Shown: positions 47,195 through 56,830 of the stretch, one piece after another
Numbering within the stretch: the stretch's first letter is position 1
Layout: the number at the start of each line of letters is the position of its first letter
Source of the DNA: Amorphus orientalis
Lineage (GTDB): Bacteria; Pseudomonadota; Alphaproteobacteria; Rhizobiales; Amorphaceae
DNA: 64,000 nt
Direction of reading: 5' to 3'
Assembly (NCBI RefSeq): GCF_030814015.1
Contig: NZ_JAUSUL010000004.1
Span: 248,001 to 312,000 of the forward strand
Made by a program: the position numbers and the translations under genes
Notes under the pieces: generated by a model
Database searches by the model: none
Told to the model about the DNA's origin: nothing
What the model saw: the letters and a program-made list of their open reading frames with translations, nothing else

Positions 47195-49510
47195 ATGCGA
47201 AGAATTCTGATAGTGGTCGCGTGGGCTGTCGCCGCGCTTGTGGTCATCTTCCTCGTGACCCAGCCGGTCGACATCAACACGCATTTCATCACCGCAATGC
47301 TGGTCGCCGCGCTGATCGCGATCTTCAAGAACTTCAAGCGCGAGGGGGCGCTGCGCCTGATCGTGCTCGCGCTCGGGACGGCGATCGTCCTGCGCTACGT
47401 CTACTGGCGCACAACCAGCACCATTCCGCCGGTCGCCCAGCTCGAAGACTTTATTCCCGGCATCATCCTCTATGTCGCCGAGATGTACAGCGTGTTCATG
47501 CTGTGCCTCAGCCTGTTCGCCGTGGCCGACCCGCTCGACCGGCCCAAGGCGCCGGTGCTGCCCGACGAGGATCAGCCGACCATCGACGTGTTCGTGCCGA
47601 CCTACAACGAGGAGCCGGAACTGCTGGCCACCACGTTGGCGGCTGCGCTGCAGATGGACTATCCGAAGGAAAAGTTCATCGTCTACCTTTTGGACGACGG
47701 CGGCACCGACCAGAAGTGCGAGGACGACGATCCGGAAAAGGCGGCGGAAGCCCAGGCGCGCCGGCGCGAACTGCAGCAGCTCGCCCGGGACCTCGGTGCG
47801 CGCTATCTGACCCGCGCGAAGAACCTCCACGCCAAGGCCGGCAATCTGAACAACGGGCTCGCCCATTCCCACGGCGAACTGATCGTCGTGTTCGACGCCG
47901 ACCACGCCCCGGCCCGCGACTTCCTCAAGCAGACCGTCGGCCTGTTCCGACAGGACAAGAAGCTGTTCCTGGTCCAGACCCCGCACTTCTTCATCAATCC
48001 GGACCCGCTCGAGCGCAATCTGGAAACCTGGGACCGCATGCCGTCGGAGAACGAGATGTTCTACGGCATGATCCAGCGCGGCTTCGACAAGTGGGACGGG
48101 TCGTTCTTCTGCGGTTCGGCGGCGGTTCTGCGTCGGGCGGCACTCGAGGAGGCCGGCGGATTCTCCGGCGTTTCGATCACCGAGGACGCCGAAAGCGCGC
48201 TCGAGCTTCACTCGCGCGGCTGGCACAGCGCCTATGTGGACCGGCCGATGATCGCGGGCCTCCAGCCGGAAACCTTCGCCAGCTTCATCGGTCAGCGGTC
48301 GCGCTGGGCCCAGGGGATGCTGCAGATCATCCTGCTGAAGCGCCCGTTCCTGAAGAGCGGCCTCAAGATCCAGCAGCGGCTGTGCTACCTGGCGGCGTCG
48401 ATGTTCTGGATCTTCCCGTTCGCCCGGCTCACCTTCCTGTTCGCCCCGCTCGCCTACCTCTTCTTCTCGCTGCAGATCTTCAACGCATCGGGGGCGGAAT
48501 TCGCCGCCTACACGATGACGTACATGCTCATCAACATCCTGCTGCAGAACTACCTCTACAGCAACGTGCGATGGCCATTCATCTCCGAGCTCTACGAGAC
48601 CATCCAGTCCGTCTATCTGATCCGCGCGCTCGGCGGCGTCCTGCTCAATCCGACCAAGCCGACCTTCAAGGTGACGGCCAAGGGCGAGGCGACCACGAAG
48701 AGCCGGATCTCCGAGCTCGGCTGGCCCTTCTACATCATCTTCTTCATCCTGGTGTTCGCTCTGCTGGTGACGATCTGGCGGGTGTGGACCCAGCCCTACA
48801 TCTCCGACATCGCCATCGTCGTCGGCGGCTGGAACGTCTTCAATCTCATCATCATGGGGGCCGCGCTAGGCGTCGTGTCGGAACGGCGCAACCTGCGTCA
48901 GAGCCAGCGCGTCACCATCGAGCGCAAGGCTGAGATCCTCGTCGGCGACGAGGTGGTGCCGGCCAAGATCGACGACGTGTCGGTCACCGGCACGCGCATC
49001 CTCGTCCCCTCGAACGCGCTTCGGAACCTCAAGCGCGGCCAGGAGGTGAACATGCGCTTCGAGACGCGCTCCCAGCTCGCCTCCAACACGCTGCCGCTCA
49101 AGGTGATGTCGATCATGCGCGACGAGGGCGGACAGGCGCTCGGCTGCCGGTTCGTCACCGAGGAACCGCTCCATTTCCGGCTGGTCGCCGATCTGGTCTT
49201 CGCCGATTCCGACGAATGGGTGCGCTTCCAGCAGAGCCGCCGCAAGGACATCGGCGTGCTGCGCGGCATCATCGAGTTCTTCGTCATGGCCTTCTACCAG
49301 ACCGTGCGCGGCCTCTCCTACCTGTTCCCGCGCAAGGAAGAGGCGCCCCAGTCGCAGCCGTTCGGCACCGACAACGCCAGCACCACCAACCACGGTCCGC
49401 AGGAGCGCCTCCCGGCGCCGGACCGGCCGACCGACCCTTATGCCGACGCCAACGGCACGCCGCCGGATTCTCCGGGCCCGCGTGACGGTCGCGCCGTGCC
49501 GGCGGAGTAA
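47195..49510 (+). CDS. bcsA: cellulose synthase catalytic subunit (UDP-forming)
   Basis: Inner-membrane GT2 enzyme that polymerises UDP-glucose and threads cellulose out. 771 residues from ATG 47195 (a GTG 12 codons upstream is an alternative). Motifs: Asp167-Asp-Gly, Asp234-Ala-Asp236, Thr329-Glu-Asp331 (catalytic base) and Gln367-Arg-Ser-Arg-Trp371, then the membrane domain. The C-terminal PilZ domain keeps an RxxxR-type arginine cluster and Asp594-Val-Ser-Val-Thr-Gly599, so activation by cyclic di-GMP is expected. A hydrophilic Pro-rich tail follows. The stop overlaps the bcsB start by one base. Confidence 0.97.
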   Translation: MRRILIVVAWAVAALVVIFLVTQPVDINTHFITAMLVAALIAIFKNFKREGALRLIVLALGTAIVLRYVYWRTTSTIPPVAQLEDFIPGIILYVAEMYSVFMLCLSLFAVADPLDRPKAPVLPDEDQPTIDVFVPTYNEEPELLATTLAAALQMDYPKEKFIVYLLDDGGTDQKCEDDDPEKAAEAQARRRELQQLARDLGARYLTRAKNLHAKAGNLNNGLAHSHGELIVVFDADHAPARDFLKQTVGLFRQDKKLFLVQTPHFFINPDPLERNLETWDRMPSENEMFYGMIQRGFDKWDGSFFCGSAAVLRRAALEEAGGFSGVSITEDAESALELHSRGWHSAYVDRPMIAGLQPETFASFIGQRSRWAQGMLQIILLKRPFLKSGLKIQQRLCYLAASMFWIFPFARLTFLFAPLAYLFFSLQIFNASGAEFAAYTMTYMLINILLQNYLYSNVRWPFISELYETIQSVYLIRALGGVLLNPTKPTFKVTAKGEATTKSRISELGWPFYIIFFILVFALLVTIWRVWTQPYISDIAIVVGGWNVFNLIIMGAALGVVSERRNLRQSQRVTIERKAEILVGDEVVPAKIDDVSVTGTRILVPSNALRNLKRGQEVNMRFETRSQLASNTLPLKVMSIMRDEGGQALGCRFVTEEPLHFRLVADLVFADSDEWVRFQQSRRKDIGVLRGIIEFFVMAFYQTVRGLSYLFPRKEEAPQSQPFGTDNASTTNHGPQERLPAPDRPTDPYADANGTPPDSPGPRDGRAVPAE

Positions 49511-52500
49511 TGGCCGTGCCGTTCCTGCCCCGCTCCTCCCGGACCCTCGTGCGCATGCTGGCGGTCGCTGCGATCGCCGCCGGCGGCGGCCTTGCCGCCC
49601 ACGCCCAGAATGCCGCGCCGTTCCAGATCTCTCCCAGCGAGGCGCCCGGTGCCATGCGCCAGCAGGGGCCGGGCACGTCCGGATCGAACACCGGCGGATC
49701 GGGCCAGTCGTCCGGCGCGCAGTTCTCCTCCCCGTCTGCCGGAAGCGGATCCAGGGGCGGCACGGGTGCATCCGGCGGACAGGGCCAGCCGGCCTTCGGC
49801 TCGTCCGTGAGTCAGACCGCCGATCAGTTTTTCGGCGCAGGCCCCCAGTCGTCGCAGACGGCATCGCCCCAGTCGATCGACCAGCCGCAGCCGGACGCCA
49901 GCCAGGCATCGCAGCCGTTCTCGATGGGCGGTGCGTCGGGACAGTCCCAGCCCTCCGGCACCGTCCAGCCCTTCGCCGGTTCACAGCCGCTGCCGTCGGC
50001 GGGCGGGCAGACCCGGAATCCGACCCTTCCCTCGATCGACACGCTGCTCGACCCCCAGAACGCCCAGCCCTGGCTGCCCCAGAACCAGCAGGGCGGGCAG
50101 CAGCAACAGCAGCAGCCGGTCCAGATCGAGACGGGCGACGAACTGAACGCCCTCAACCGGTTCTTCGAGGACAACACCGGCCGCCGGACCATGCACGTCT
50201 CGCTCAATGCGCTGCAGGGCGAGCTGCCCGCGGTCGACCGGCCGATCGTGCCCTACCCCCAGCTCCGTCTGGAAGGCGAGGACGACTTCCAGAGCTGGAC
50301 GATCTATCTGAGCGCCGCCCAGGCGGCGCGCCGGTCGACATTGAGCATTGCGTTCACCAATTCGGTGCTGGTGCTTCCGGAGGCCTCCGAGCTCCGGGTC
50401 TTCCTCAACACCCAGGAAATCCTGACCACCACGATCGATTCCCCGGACGACACCAAGGTCGTCGCGGTTCCCCTTGAGCCCGACATGGTGCGGCCGGGGG
50501 CCAACGCGATCCGCATCGAGGTCGACCAGCGCCACCGGATCGACTGCTCGATCGGCGCCACCTACGAGCTGTGGACGCGGATCGAGCCGCGCCTGACCGG
50601 CCTGTCCTTCAGCGGTGGCGATGTGCCCCTGCAGAGCCTGGCGGAACTTCCCGCCGTGGGCGTCGACACCACGGGCGCGACCCGGATCCGGGTGCTGCAG
50701 GGGCCCTCGATGTCCGTCCAGTCCCAGGACCTGATCATCCGCGCCGTTCAGACGATGGCCGTGCGCGGGCGCTTCGAGCATCCCCTCGTGGAGATCCTGA
50801 CCCCCGGCATGCCGGCGCCGCCGCAGCCGGGCGTGGTCAATCTCGTCATCGGGACCTACGACGAAATCGGCAATCTCGTACGCGGCGTGCCGTCGGACGC
50901 CCGTTCGACCTCCGTGGTGACGCTGCAGGACCGCCCCGACATCGGCCCCACCGTCTTCGTCACCGCGCCGGATACGCGCGGGCTCGACGTATCCCTGAAA
51001 CGGCTGGGGGCGGAGATCGACCCGATTTCACGGATCTCGCCGATCGCCGCCACGCCGCCCTGGAATGCCCCGGGCGCAATCGAGATCGACGGCGCCCAGC
51101 GCGTCACCCTGCGCGAAGCCGGCGTCTTCACCGAAGAATTCTCCGGGCGCCGCTTCCAGACCCATTTCCAGATCAAGCTTCCGCCGGACTTCTTCGCCGC
51201 CGCCTACGGTCAGGCGACGATCGAGCTCGATGCCGCCTACACGCCCGCCGTCCTCCCTGGCAGCCGGCTCAACGTTTACGTGAACGACGTGCTGGCGACC
51301 GCCCTGTCGTTCACCGCCGCCGACGGCCGCGTCTTCACCAAGTTCCCGGTGCGGATCCTGCTCAAGAACTTCCGCCCCGGCGTCAACGACATCCGCATCC
51401 AGGTCAATCTGCGCACGGAATCCGACGAGCTCTGCCTTCCCGGCGGGACCGTTTCCACCGAACAGCGCTTTGTCCTGTTCAACACCACGGAGTTCGTGTT
51501 CCCGGCCTTCGCGCGGATCGGCCGGGTCCCGGATCTGGCGTCCTTCAGCGCGGACGGATTCCCCTACAGCATCGACGACCGTCCGGTGGCAGTCCGGGTT
51601 TCCGGCGATTCCCGCGACACGCTGGGCGCGACCGCCACCCTGCTCGCCCGACTGGCCACCGCGCGCGGCAGCAGCTTCAACACGGTCGCCGTGGACAGCG
51701 TCGCCAACCTGGTCGGCCGGCCGGCAATCGTGGTCGGTTCCTTCGGCGAGGTGCCGCCCCTCGTCCTGCAGCGCACCCGCGTCGACCGGTCCATTCCCGG
51801 CAGCTGGCTCTCGCCGCGCGCCACGGCCAGCCGCGGCGAACCCCAGGGCCTCAGCCAGTACGACCAGGTCCTTCAGCGCCTGCGCGCCCAGACCCGCCAG
51901 CGCGATGCGCTTCGCAACCGGAACGTCGACGTCGAGGAATTCAGCGACACCGGCGATCTCGCCACCGACGAGCGGATCCAGACGCGCGACCTCTACGAGC
52001 GCTGGCGCGGCGAGGTCGACGAGGGCATCAGCCTGTCGAGCCTGATCGAGGACTTCCAGTCCTGGTTCCACCGCCAGTTCGACGTCTCGTTCGGATTTCT
52101 GACGGCTCGCGAGACCGATGACGGCTCCAACGTGATTTCCGATCAGGCCACGCTGGTCGTCGCCCAGGCGACCGCGCCCCAGTCGGAGGACCAGGCGTGG
52201 ACCCTGGTGACGGCACCGAACCCCGCGCTCCTGTCGGCCGGTATGGCGGCGCTCTCGGCCGAGCGCCAGTGGAACAGGCTCGGCGGACGGCTCACGGCCT
52301 TCGAACTCGATGACGACAGCGTGGACACGTTCCCGGCGGAGAGCCCGGTCTTCATCGTCACGCAGCCGTTGAGTTTCGAGAATATGCGACTGATCGCGGC
52401 GAACTGGTTCTCGCTGAACAACGGCATCTACGCGATCGTCCTGATCGCCGCCGCCGTCGCGCTCGGTTTCGCCACGCACAGCGTCATCAGACCCATGGGG

Positions 52501-52512
52501 AGAAAGCCGTGA
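49510..52512 (+). CDS. bcsB: cellulose synthase regulatory/periplasmic subunit BcsB with long low-complexity N-terminus
   Basis: Periplasmic partner of BcsA. 1000 residues: signal peptide 1-33 (cut after HAQ/AHA region), then about 165 residues of Gln/Ser/Gly/Pro-rich low complexity (34-200, including a run of Gln), then the BcsB core with two pairs of carbohydrate-binding and flavodoxin-like domains (EASELRVFLNTQEIL, DIRIQVNLRTESDELCLPGG) and one C-terminal membrane helix (about 972-992). Typical BcsB proteins are 750-830 residues; the surplus is the linker. Confidence 0.93.
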   Translation: MAVPFLPRSSRTLVRMLAVAAIAAGGGLAAHAQNAAPFQISPSEAPGAMRQQGPGTSGSNTGGSGQSSGAQFSSPSAGSGSRGGTGASGGQGQPAFGSSVSQTADQFFGAGPQSSQTASPQSIDQPQPDASQASQPFSMGGASGQSQPSGTVQPFAGSQPLPSAGGQTRNPTLPSIDTLLDPQNAQPWLPQNQQGGQQQQQQPVQIETGDELNALNRFFEDNTGRRTMHVSLNALQGELPAVDRPIVPYPQLRLEGEDDFQSWTIYLSAAQAARRSTLSIAFTNSVLVLPEASELRVFLNTQEILTTTIDSPDDTKVVAVPLEPDMVRPGANAIRIEVDQRHRIDCSIGATYELWTRIEPRLTGLSFSGGDVPLQSLAELPAVGVDTTGATRIRVLQGPSMSVQSQDLIIRAVQTMAVRGRFEHPLVEILTPGMPAPPQPGVVNLVIGTYDEIGNLVRGVPSDARSTSVVTLQDRPDIGPTVFVTAPDTRGLDVSLKRLGAEIDPISRISPIAATPPWNAPGAIEIDGAQRVTLREAGVFTEEFSGRRFQTHFQIKLPPDFFAAAYGQATIELDAAYTPAVLPGSRLNVYVNDVLATALSFTAADGRVFTKFPVRILLKNFRPGVNDIRIQVNLRTESDELCLPGGTVSTEQRFVLFNTTEFVFPAFARIGRVPDLASFSADGFPYSIDDRPVAVRVSGDSRDTLGATATLLARLATARGSSFNTVAVDSVANLVGRPAIVVGSFGEVPPLVLQRTRVDRSIPGSWLSPRATASRGEPQGLSQYDQVLQRLRAQTRQRDALRNRNVDVEEFSDTGDLATDERIQTRDLYERWRGEVDEGISLSSLIEDFQSWFHRQFDVSFGFLTARETDDGSNVISDQATLVVAQATAPQSEDQAWTLVTAPNPALLSAGMAALSAERQWNRLGGRLTAFELDDDSVDTFPAESPVFIVTQPLSFENMRLIAANWFSLNNGIYAIVLIAAAVALGFATHSVIRPMGRKP

Positions 52513-53642
52513 TGATGAAGCGGACCATACTGCGCCGCGTTCTTGCAGTCCTGGCCCCGATCGTCGCGAGTTTGTCCGTCGGCCTCCTTTTGCCCTCCCC
52601 GTGGGCGGCGCCTGCCCATGCCCAGACGGGCGGCGTCGGCATCAGTGCGACGGCCCCTTCGATTTCCGCGGCGGACTGGCGGGCCTACCGCGAGGCGTTC
52701 CTGAAACCGGACGGGCGTATCGTCGATACCGGAAACGGCGACATCAGCCATTCCGAAGGCCAGGGATACGGGCTGCTTCTGTCGGTCGCCGCCGACGATC
52801 CCGCCACCTTCGCCCAGATCTGGACCTTCACGCTGACCCAGCTTCTGATCCGCGACGACGGCCTCGCCGCCTGGAAATGGGTTCCCGACGCCGATCCCCA
52901 CATCGCCGACATCAACACCGCGACCGACGGCGATATCCTGATCGTCCAGGCCCTCCTGAGGGCGGCCAACCGCTGGAACAACGACACCTACCGTCAGCAT
53001 GCCATCCGCATGGCCGCGGCGATCGGCAAGACGCTGATCACCCAGCAGGACAATCTTCTCCTGATCATGCCGGGCTCCCAGGGCTTCAGTGCGTCAGAGC
53101 GGCCGGACGGTCCGGTCGTCAATCTGTCCTACTGGATCTACGATGCCTTTCAGTCGCTGGAGTCCCTCGACAACACCGTGGACTGGGCCCAGGTCCGGGC
53201 GACCGGCCTCATCCTGACCCGCGAGGCCAGGTTCGGGCAGTACAACCTGCCGACCGACTGGATCTCGGTCCGGCCGAACCAGCAGCCCCGCCCGGCCCAG
53301 GGCTTCGATCCGGTGTTCGGCTACAATTCGATCCGGATCCCGCTCTATCTGATCCAGGGCGGGATCGTCGACACGTCGCTGCTCGAACCCTTCGACCAGG
53401 CCTGGAACCAGAGCGGCGAAGGCCGCCCCGCCGTGGTGAATGTGGAAACCAACGACATCCAGCAGGAGCTGGACGAGCCGGGCTACCGGATTCAGGCAGC
53501 GCTGGTCGCCTGCGTGCTCCGCAACACCCCGGTCCCCTCCGATCTGCAGAGTTTTCAGCCGACCAGCTACTACGGCTCTTCGCTCCACCTGCTCGCACTG
53601 TCGGTTCTGGCGGAGAATTATCCCCGCTGCCTGTCCACCTGA
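52512..53642 (+). CDS. bcsZ: periplasmic endo-beta-1,4-glucanase (GH8)
   Basis: 376 residues, with a signal peptide (residues 1-38, ending PAHAQ). GH8 hallmarks: GDISHSEGQGYGLLLSVAA, with the catalytic-acid Glu in SEGQ; the ADINTATDGDILIVQALL region with the conserved Asp; and a late WISVRPNQ block and GYNSIRIPLYL. It trims cellulose during export. The start overlaps the bcsB stop as TGATG (an in-frame GTG lies one codon earlier). Confidence 0.94.
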   Translation: MMKRTILRRVLAVLAPIVASLSVGLLLPSPWAAPAHAQTGGVGISATAPSISAADWRAYREAFLKPDGRIVDTGNGDISHSEGQGYGLLLSVAADDPATFAQIWTFTLTQLLIRDDGLAAWKWVPDADPHIADINTATDGDILIVQALLRAANRWNNDTYRQHAIRMAAAIGKTLITQQDNLLLIMPGSQGFSASERPDGPVVNLSYWIYDAFQSLESLDNTVDWAQVRATGLILTREARFGQYNLPTDWISVRPNQQPRPAQGFDPVFGYNSIRIPLYLIQGGIVDTSLLEPFDQAWNQSGEGRPAVVNVETNDIQQELDEPGYRIQAALVACVLRNTPVPSDLQSFQPTSYYGSSLHLLALSVLAENYPRCLST

Positions 53643-54013
53643 CCGCGGCGGCGCGACAGGTCGGGCGCAGGGTCGGCTTTTGGAACCGAGTGGTGGCGAA
53701 TCGTCCCGGTACCCGCTTGCGGGTTTGCCGCCTAAATGCCGGCGAGCTAATGTAAAAGACGACAGGAAATCTGAGGTCTTACGTTCTGTTAACGCTATGG
53801 CCCCATGGTGTGGAACAGGGCGATGTAGTCGGGCGGAAGTGTGTTTCCATCCGGCCGCGCGAATGCGTGAGTTTTTGAAGGACGCGGGAGCGGGTCTCCG
53901 GTAACGGGATCCAGGCCACTCCCGGTGTGTGGTGGTGCGGAATGGGTGTCGGAAGGGAGCCGGACAGTACGCGTTGGCGGCCGAACACTCTTCGGCGCGG
54001 ACCCCAGTCTCCG
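53643..54013. other. 371-base gap between bcsZ and TPR gene
   Basis: No gene. A short ACCCGC/GCGGGT repeat (53711-53724) after bcsZ could end transcription weakly, and a candidate promoter (53725-53753) begins right after it, leaving a long leader before the TPR gene. If the TPR gene instead starts at the in-frame codon at 53927 the gap is 284 bases. Confidence 0.45.
53725..53753 (+). promoter_or_regulatory. possible promoter for TPR gene
   Basis: TTGCCG (53725-53730), 17-base spacer, TAATGT (53748-53753). A moderate sigma-70 match. Confidence 0.4.
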
Positions 54014-56704
54014 ATGGAGCGCGTCCTGCATGGCCTGCAATCCGGTCTTAAACGCGATGGCTTCGGCTCCGTCGACGGCGGGAGCGGCCTGACGCGCAAG
54101 CATCATTTGCTGATCGGCGCGGCCTGCGCGCTCGCCCTCGGCTATGTGCTCGACATCGGGCCCTGGCCGGGCGGGACCGAGCGCTTCCTGCTGCCGGCCA
54201 GCGCCCAGGACGGCCAGACCGCCACGCCGGCCTATTCCAGCGGCGGACAGCGCGGCGCCCCTGGACCATCCGCGGCCGACGAGAGCGCGCTTCGCTATTT
54301 CGCGCGCCAGGGGGACGTCGATCGTCTCGAAGCGGAACTGCGCCGCCTGCGGGCGCTCTATCCCGACTGGGAACCGCCGACCAATCTTCTCGATCCGGTG
54401 GGCGAAGACCAGCAGGTCCAGCAGATCTGGAACCTTTATGGCGAGGGACGCTACAGCCAGGCCCGCGAGATGATCGCCCAGCGTCAGGCGCAGGAGCCCA
54501 ACTGGCAGCCGCCCGAGGCGCTCCTCAACGCGCTCGGCGAGGCGGAAGCGCGCGAGCGGATCCTCAACGCCTCCAAGCTCGAACAATGGCAGGCCGTCAT
54601 CAACGTCGCGGCCGAGCATCCGAACCTGCTGGTGTGCTCGAACGTCGACATCCTGTGGCGGGTGGCGGAAGCCTTTGCCAAGACCGACCGGCCGGAGCGC
54701 TCCTACGACGCGTACGCCTACGTCCTGCAGAATTGCGACAACACCTCCGAACGTGTCGCCACGGTCCAGAAGGCGTCGGAGTTCCTGCCCGACGACCAGC
54801 TCAACCGACTGTTCCAGTTCGGACGCACCGGTCCCGACGGAGAGAACGAATTCGCCTCCGTGCGGCTGGACGTGATCCGTCGGGAAGTCGGCCAGGCCGC
54901 GGAAGATCCCTCCCGGACCGTCTCCACCGACAAGCTGCAGTTTCTGGCCAACGAGGCCGCCACCGGCCGCGACAGCAACGATGCGGCGCTGCTCGGCTGG
55001 TATCTCTACCGGCACGACAATCCGCAGGACGGGCTGGAGTGGTTCCGCTTCGCTCTGGAGAACGGGCACGGCGTCAATGCCGCGCAGGGGTTCATCCTGA
55101 GCCTGCGCGCCCTGAACGACGAGGCCCGCGCCCGGGAAGCTGCCTATATCTGGCGCAACACCTCCTCGGAGATCATGAAGATCTATCTGGAGGCGGCCGC
55201 CACGTTCCTGACCGGGACGGACATCTACCAGGTCGACCAGCAGGCCGTGAGCCAGTTCGCCCCCGTGGTCGTGGACCAGAGGAGCGCCAATGGGGCGCAG
55301 GCCCTCGGCTGGTACGCCTACAACACCTGCCAGTTCCAGACCGCCGAGGACTGGTTCATCACCTCGGCGAACTGGAAGCCGTCGGAAGCCGCCCTGTTCG
55401 GTCTGGCGCTCGCGCGGCTGCGCCTGGGCGACACCGAGGGCTTCGAGGAAGTGGTCACCGAATGGGCGCCGGTCTACCCGGCCGTGCGCAGCCTGATGAC
55501 CGGCGAGAACGCGGATCCCGAAGCGCCGAGCCAGGCGGAGAGCCCGGATGCCTCGCTGCAGCAGAGCGGCGTCCAGCAGATCGACTGCGGCCCCATCCGC
55601 CAGCGCATGAGCGCCACCGATCGCGCCCGGCCGCAGACGGCCGCCGGCACCTCCCAGCCGATGCCGATCACGCCTGCCCGCACCAGCCGCACCGCGACCC
55701 CGCAGCGCACCGCGACCACAACCCCGGAGCGTACCGCGACCGTCCGGACGATGAGCCCCGCGCCGACAGCCTATGCGGCGAACGCTCCGCGCAGCGCCCC
55801 GGTAGAGGCTGCAAACGAGATGGCCGCCGCGCCCGCGCGGCAGACGTCCGGCTCGTTCGCGGTCGCCGCTGCCGACACCACGACCGCTCCGGTCGCCACG
55901 TCAGGCACCCGGGAATACAGCTATTCCGGCTATCAGGTGCGCGGCGGACAGCCGACGGACCAGGGCATCATCTATACCGGCGGCGCTCCCAACTGGGGCA
56001 CCGACACCTCGACGGCGACGGTTCTGGCCACCGGCGGTCCGGACGTGATCGCCATCGACACCAGCATCTCGTCGGCCTCCGCCCCTTCCAGCAGCCGGCT
56101 GGTGGACCGCGCCCCGGCCGCCTCGCCCGGCGTGCGCGACGCCTATCAGAGCGGAGATTATCGGGGCTGCGTGGGCCTGACCGATGCCTCCATCAGACGG
56201 GGCGACCTGACCGGGGGCGATGCGCTCACCCGCGGCTGGTGCCTGCTTGGGCTGAAGCGCCCGATGGAGGCGGCGATGGCCTTCGAAGCCGCCTACACCA
56301 CCTCCTACGACCGCAACCGCATCGCCGATGCCGCCTATGGCGAGACGCTGGCGAAGACGGAGAAGCAGCTCACCAACCAGGCCGCCGTGGCGGCGACCAA
56401 ATCGCCCCAGCCGCGCACGCGCCGCGCCGAGATGTCCCGCGACATCCTCACCCAGCGCGCGCTCGCCGCCTACCGGGATGGCAAGTACGCCCAGGCGATC
56501 ATGGCGCTCGACGAGCGGTCGCGGGTCGCCCCCGAACAGCGCGACCTCATGCTGCTGCGCGGCTATGCCCACTACAATCTGGGCCAGTGGTCGGCCGCCG
56601 AGCGGATCTTCAAGGCGCTGGATCAGGCTGCGTCGACGCCCGACACCCGGGCCGCCGTCGAAGTCCTCCGGTTCGCCCGGGAACCGCAGCAGCGCCGCTT
56701 CTAG
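54014..56704 (+). CDS. TPR-repeat envelope protein of the cellulose cluster (BcsK-like)
   Basis: 896 residues from ATG 54014 (upstream in-frame starts exist; the N-terminus is uncertain). One hydrophobic segment at residues 32-48 followed by PASAQ, so it is anchored or exported to the periplasm. Residues 75-490 and 690-896 are helical TPR-type repeats (RALAAYRDGKYAQAIMALDE is a good copy); 510-640 is Thr/Ala/Pro/Arg-rich low complexity. It lacks the C-terminal outer-membrane barrel of BcsC. Rhizobial cellulose loci have a TPR protein called BcsK in this place; assignment by context. Confidence 0.75.
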   Translation: MERVLHGLQSGLKRDGFGSVDGGSGLTRKHHLLIGAACALALGYVLDIGPWPGGTERFLLPASAQDGQTATPAYSSGGQRGAPGPSAADESALRYFARQGDVDRLEAELRRLRALYPDWEPPTNLLDPVGEDQQVQQIWNLYGEGRYSQAREMIAQRQAQEPNWQPPEALLNALGEAEARERILNASKLEQWQAVINVAAEHPNLLVCSNVDILWRVAEAFAKTDRPERSYDAYAYVLQNCDNTSERVATVQKASEFLPDDQLNRLFQFGRTGPDGENEFASVRLDVIRREVGQAAEDPSRTVSTDKLQFLANEAATGRDSNDAALLGWYLYRHDNPQDGLEWFRFALENGHGVNAAQGFILSLRALNDEARAREAAYIWRNTSSEIMKIYLEAAATFLTGTDIYQVDQQAVSQFAPVVVDQRSANGAQALGWYAYNTCQFQTAEDWFITSANWKPSEAALFGLALARLRLGDTEGFEEVVTEWAPVYPAVRSLMTGENADPEAPSQAESPDASLQQSGVQQIDCGPIRQRMSATDRARPQTAAGTSQPMPITPARTSRTATPQRTATTTPERTATVRTMSPAPTAYAANAPRSAPVEAANEMAAAPARQTSGSFAVAAADTTTAPVATSGTREYSYSGYQVRGGQPTDQGIIYTGGAPNWGTDTSTATVLATGGPDVIAIDTSISSASAPSSSRLVDRAPAASPGVRDAYQSGDYRGCVGLTDASIRRGDLTGGDALTRGWCLLGLKRPMEAAMAFEAAYTTSYDRNRIADAAYGETLAKTEKQLTNQAAVAATKSPQPRTRRAEMSRDILTQRALAAYRDGKYAQAIMALDERSRVAPEQRDLMLLRGYAHYNLGQWSAAERIFKALDQAASTPDTRAAVEVLRFAREPQQRRF

Positions 56705-56752
56705 AGCATTTCCCGTTCGGATTGAATCAATCGGAACGAAAAGGAATGGCTC
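56704..56752. repeat. intergenic palindromic element (first of a pair)
   Basis: Begins GAGCATTTCC two bases after the TPR stop codon and ends GGAATGGCTC. The core arms CGTTCGGATTGA and TCAATCGGAACG (56714-56738) pair with one mismatch around a single base. It lies between convergent genes and may end transcription in both directions. Confidence 0.65.
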
Positions 56753-56765
56753 AACCTATTGACCC

Positions 56766-56815
56766 TGGAGCCATTTCTTATCGATCCGGTGTTTCCACCG
56801 GTTCGGAAAAGGCTC
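56766..56815. repeat. intergenic palindromic element (second of a pair)
   Basis: Bounded by GGAGCCATTTC and GAAAAGGCTCC with a perfect inner CCGGTG-4-CACCGG hairpin (56787-56802). Tandem to the element at 56704-56752, with 13 bases between, and with similar outer arms. Confidence 0.6.
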
Positions 56816-56830
56816 CGGAGCACTTCCCGC

